A stretch of 64,000 nucleotides of DNA, from positions 16,891,026 through 16,955,025 of the forward strand of contig JAVLUZ010000145.1 of NCBI GenBank assembly GCA_036768485.1, written 5' to 3'. Position numbers and translations under genes: made by a program. Shown here piece by piece: positions 25,401 through 31,400 of this stretch. The notes below the pieces were generated by a model. That model made no database searches, was not told the DNA's origin, and saw nothing but the letters and a program-made list of their open reading frames with translations. The first letter of the stretch is position 1, and each line of letters opens with the position of its first letter. This DNA comes from Mermis nigrescens (taxonomy: Eukaryota; Nematoda; Enoplea; Mermithida; Mermithidae).

Positions 25401-28400
25401 GCATGATACCGGATTATTTATATCGAGAAACATGCAAATTTGAGCCCTAAAAGAATACAAATATAGAAATGTTCTGGCGCTTCGCACAATATATTATTTA
25501 AGCATCGTCTATATTCAGAAAGCTTCAAAATTCAGCTTAAGGGGATAAGGACGTCAAAAATTTTCGGCGCTTCGCGCCATAGTCTTATAATATGCACGTT
25601 TCTGCACTATTTGTCTTATAAGGCTGCAAAATTGAGTTTAAAAGAGAAAAAATATTTTAAAAATTTTCCTTCGCCATTGTTTAGAGCTCTTTGAGAAATG
25701 CTCGAAAATGCGTTTATTTTCGCCTATCTCCTAATGGTTCTCAACATGACTTCAAAGTTTGCGATCCACACGGGGCTGTTTAGTCAAATATATTTTTGTT
25801 CTGGGTTAAAGTTTTACAGCTGCTGTAAAAGTTCAGCGGACAAAAATCTACCGGGATTTAACCTTTCCCTTATCAACTCTAAATGCCTCAAAATGAAGTT
25901 GAGATATGGAAATGCCATAATGTTAATGGTGCCGAATTTACTAATTTATTCATACGTCTGTTTTTATAAATTCCTAAAATTGAGCTGAATGGGAAATTAT
26001 CAATATTTCCGCTTGGATTTATTATTTTTATTTCCTGTTTCGCATGAAAGAAGCATTTAAAAACCTAAGCGAAGTTTGAGATGATTAAGGCTGCAAAATG
26101 AGTTTTATACTCGTGTCTTCGAAAAGCCATCATATTGAGCTGAAAAGGTTAGAAGGTCAAGATTCTTTGGCGCTTCGTGCCAGATGTAATACATATTTAT
26201 TGATGTTTTAAAAAATAAGAAGGCCAAAATTTTCCCGCACTATTTGGCAGATATAGTTAAGCATTAAATTGTTTATTATTAAAGAGGCTGCTTAATTGGA
26301 CTAAAAGGAAAGGTTACAAATTTTCCATAAGGCCAATTTTGTTGCGGTAGTTGTCATGTCCTTGAAAAATGTGCGTAATTGAGCTGAGAATGACAAAAAG
26401 ACCTAAACAAATTTTCCACAAGTGAACACAATGCAAACTCTAAAAACTATAGTTGTAAACAATTAGTTTATTGACTGATGATACTGAATGCGAGTAAATT
26501 GGGACGGATAAAACAAGCGCAAATGATGCATGCAGACTTGCAGAACGTTTTAAAAAAGTTATGAGGTGACATATACCAAAACAACCCTTTTTCGAACCGG
26601 CAACCAACCATAATTTTTGGCCGCCGGTATCATCCAGAAGACCGGCCTTTGTCCACCTATGCCTATCTATACACCCATACTTGTAATAGGGGTATGGAGA
26701 TCCCCCTTCCCAAAGTCGGACGTCCTCCATCCCCCCAAAGCCAGAAAAGTTTTGACCTCCTACCCTCCCCTAAGAATGGCTGGGATCCTTCCCCCAATTT
26801 TGAGCCGTTGCATGTATAATACACCATACATGCACACGGGGAGGGGTGAGAGGGGAGTTTTACTCTCTGTTGAAGGGTCCGAAAGTGAGGTACTGTCGGA
26901 CGATTTTGTCCCAAAATAGTGTATTTTCAAGCGATTTTGACCTGATTCTCCTTTTGAACATAATCACAGTAGTATAAATCCCGGACTTCACCCCTCCCTG
27001 GCCACCCTGACCTTGCGCATCTATGCTATACGCCAAGGTCCTTCAGGGAAATTAAGTGGATATGTACATACTGTGAGTGCTCTTCGATTTTTCCCCGTCC
27101 ACGATTTTTTTTGCTGTCTGAACGATCAAAATGGTCAAGATAGCCTATAAAACGTTTTTTCGTGGTAATATCACATTTCAGCAGCATTTTTAGTCCATCT
27201 TGACGGCATTATATCACTTTTAACACTAAAAAATGCAAAGCTTTAACAATTTCGGACGCTTTTTGAGTGATAAGTACTTAAAAGTACTAATCTGGCGGGA
27301 AAAATTTTGACGTTCTCACTGCTTTTGACCTCAAAAATGATGCAAAAAATGTTCCATCAGCTCGAAATTGCCGGACAGTACCTGTCCGGCTGACCCTTCA
27401 GGGGAGGTAATACCCCTTTCACTCCCTATGTGCATGTATTTCGGCCAGTGATTTGAATGGGCTTCTCTCTTATTGACTACTCGACCAATTTATGTTTTAT
27501 CTATTGTGTTGTATTGCATGTGCAAATAATCATACATGTAACGGCTCAAATTTTTGGAAGGGGGTCCACGGCCATTTTTGGGGGAGGGGGTAAATGACCT
27601 CAAATTTTTGGCCAAAAACGGTCAAAAAACGCCTAAAAAGGGAAAAAATTACATGTTTTCTAAAAATCCGGGAATGGGGTGTGGTCAAAAATTTTCTGGC
27701 TTTAGGGGGTGGGGGACGACCGACTTTTGGGTGGAGACATACCTGAGCAATGGATTTTGGTTCTGAAGGTACCGAGGTCCCTTTTGTTGAGGTTGTTTGT
27801 TTGGCCAGTTGGTTAGTTGTTTGGTTGGGTAGGTGGTTAGCTGGTTGTTTGGTTGGCTAGTTAACTGTTAGTTGGCCGGTTAGTTGGTTGGTTGGTTGGC
27901 TAGTTGGTTGGTTGTTTGGCCGGTTGGTTGGTTGTTTGGTTGGCTAGTTGGCTGGTTGGTTGGCCGATTAGTTGGTTGGTTGGTTGGCTAGTTGGTTGTT
28001 GTATCATTTTCTCACTTTTTATATTTAGGTCGAAAAATTCTACCTTCCCTTTATAAAAAATTGTTTTTTTCTGGCGCCACCCAGCTGGGGTCTGAAGGTA
28101 CTGAAGTGCCTTCTGGCGCCACCAGGTGGCGCGGCATTGCCCACCTGTGGGTGGAGGGATCTTCTATCCCCTCCTGTTACATGTCTTGTAGGTAATGTCA
28201 TGGGTGGGCACCGGACCGGTTTTAGGCCGGTGGCGCCAGTGCCAAATGAAAGGCAGAAAATTATTGAATTAATTATAAATGGAAATCTTTCATAATTGAT
28301 AAAAATTACACATAAAATTGCTTGCGTTTTGTGAATTAAAACTTTGACTGGCCGATTGAAAATTTTTTTGCAAAACCGCATGATAAGATAGTCTTTAGGT

Positions 28401-31400
28401 TTTTCAAAATGCAAAGTCATCGTTAAAATAATGTATTTTAAGTTAGAAAAGCAATCTTGAGTCTTTATTTTGTTCATTGAAGCTTTAGTTGGCATGGCAC
28501 GTTAAGTATAAAAGTTACTTCAATACTGCATTTTTGTCAAACTATGATAGGAAAAAACGCCTTTTGCACGTGTCACTCGCAATAATGCTACATTTAAAAT
28601 AACTTACTTAAAATTTAATTTTTTCGTATTTTTTGTTTTTTGTCACGGAAAAAATACAATTTACGAACGACGATGAAATTCGTAACAATGGAATATTGTA
28701 CGAGATGTTATCTAGTGAAAAACGAGTACAAAATTGTTCTTTTGAAGGAACACAAATTTGGCACTGGCACCCACTGGCGGATTTAGAGGGGGCGGGGAAG
28801 GGCGACCGTCCTCCCTGTCGTCAAAAAATATTTGGGCGCAATGAAGAATAAATGTGTATTTTTTGATAATTATAGCCATTTTTATCATAATTCTTCAAAT
28901 TTTTCCGGCGTTTAGATCGATAGTACTGATTAATGGCATTTATTGACTCTTGGCTCTCTAAAAAATTTAAGTTTCCGTCAGAGAGTAATTTTTGTATAGA
29001 ACAAAAGTTTGTAGCTCCTACAATGATTTCTCGAGAGTTTTTCGGCAATTTGTGCCGATTTCTGCATTAATTTTGCGAGTTTTCATTAAAAAATTGGAAA
29101 ATTTCGAATTTTTTCACTATTTTATGCATCAGAAATAATTCTGCCTATCAAAAGACAGCAAAAAAACCCTTACTTCGAGCATACTGTACGAATTTTTCTG
29201 GCGATTTTTGACACTTTCAGGAAAATTTTGGGTCCCCCTGTCAGAAAATCCTGGATCTGCCACTGTTGGCACCATGAAAACGCGTCGCGGGGACATCGCT
29301 ACTTGTATGTAGTACACGAGTACACATATCTCATATTTTACGTTATTTTACACATATCTATGTATTTGTATTCGAGCTTATGCTTAAGCCAGAACTTATG
29401 ACGATCTATTTGTGCACTGAAATACTCTTCTAGTTTGTATTTTGCTCAACTTCTTTTCTAACATGAAATCGAAAATTTTGATTGGGATGAGTCGCTGCAT
29501 TTATTAAGATCCATGAAAATGTTTGTTGTTGAAAAATTGCATTCGAAAAATGTTAACAAATTTTGACTAACTTTCAAAAATAAGCAAGCTCCGTGCAAAT
29601 TGAAGCAAATTTCAGAAGACACATATAACTCGTCATTTGCCGAAAAATTATTACTTTTCTTGAGGAATATTGAACAGTGCTCTTACATTATGTAGGTATG
29701 TATATGTCCTTTTCCGGACTGTCTATATATGAACGTATATAGTCTTTAATTTCCTCTATTCATTTTTGGCCGATTTACAATAAGTAGTTAGCTTCTCGCC
29801 TGAAGATTTATGTTCTTATTAGATAATCCATTGTGGCAGCGGCAAGGCCTTAGCCACCAACGACACATTTTTTCAGTGTGATGGATCTAATAACACTTTT
29901 CGTGTATTATTCAAAGAACCGGTCGAAATCGCACCCAGTATCACTTACGTCGCATCAGCTTGCTTGAAAGTGATTTTCTCTTATATTTTGCCTCAATCAT
30001 GAAATCAAAGAGGAGTTCAGTCACAAGCTTTGGAATAGGGCCTAGCAGGGCCGTATGTTAGGATGCGGGGGGGACGGCCGCCCCCTTCCTTGGCTGAAAA
30101 AATTGTTGGAAGACGAGATAATGCACGAAAAGATGGAAAAATCGACTGTCTCTGACGTAAAATCTTCAAATTTTCGGCGCTTTGCAACGGATGTGAAGTA
30201 TTTTCTATCACTTTGGCCCAAGCACGATGGAAAAATGGCAGTTTTCAATAGCTTTTTAGGTGAAAAAAAATTTTTTTGGAAAAAAAAATCCGAATTTTAT
30301 TATCTTAATGGATAGAGTATGTCGAAAAACGTCGAAAAATGCGATTTCTGCGTGCTACCCCGACGAATTTTTCGAGATAAAAACTAGTTTATATCGGGTC
30401 CGCTCCTATTGGCCGAATCCTGGATACGGACCTGGTGCCTAGCCTACCCGCCCAATAAGCCCATAAAAATTTTAAGGAGTACAAATAAATATTTATATAA
30501 AATCCGCTTTACTCTTCATGAAAACTTTAAATTCTTTGTCTTTGTGCCATTATGTGAATTTTTCCTGTAATATTGGATCAGCTAAAATCGAATGCGACAT
30601 GCCTCATCGGGTGTACAATGCATAGTTTGAATCTAGTCGAGCTTATATAACGGGTGATTTCCTTTCTCTTATCAGAAGTTTCAGCACTTCGTGTCGTGTT
30701 GCCATTAATAAATATTTTCTGGAATAAAAAATGCAAAAGATGTTTTTCAAAAAAATGTACTTTTATGACCTCATTGGTAGAGCCAGTGTTTTTTTTTGCG
30801 CAAGGTCCGTTTGTACATGTACAAAGATGGACCCCAAAAGTCTTTGTACATTTTGTACACACAAATTTTTGGGTACTATAATATGGTATAGTAGCGATTT
30901 TAGTGTGGTAAAAACAGAGTTGTTCGACTTTTGGTAGTGTATTTTAGCTAATTTCTGGATATCTTAGGGCAAAAATCACTAAGAATCGTCTTAAAACGGC
31001 GCGAAGCGCCGAAAAATTTGGCATTTTTCCTTTTGAAATAAAGTTTCTGCCATTATAAAGATATATAGAGCATGCAATTACTTATTTCGGCTTATTTCGG
31101 CGCGAAGCACCGAAAATTTCTGCGAATTTTAGACCTTTTGTGCAATTTTTGTCATCCCAAAAATCTTTGTACATGTATAAAGACGGCCCCGAAAATTCTT
31201 TGTACATCGGAAAAAATCTTTGCCGAGTACAAAAAAAACACTGGGTAGAGCACGTTGAAAAATATGTAAGAACATACTCTATCCGTGATAGTACGTCGAA
31301 AAGTTTTTAAGATGTAATTCAAATCACTAGTATATTAGGTTTCGATTTCATTGGTTCCTTTTGGATTCATATGAGCTTGTTCTTTAATACAATCTATTAT

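Noticed and set aside
25030..25700. CRISPR-like regular spacing
   Set aside because: The whole ~89-bp unit repeats, not short repeats with unique spacers, and the genome is eukaryotic. It is a tandem array.
28040..28495. 151-codon minus-strand frame
   Set aside because: No recognisable motif and no codon bias. Part lies in a repeat with GGCGCCAC segments, and it is inside the BTBD intron on the opposite strand.
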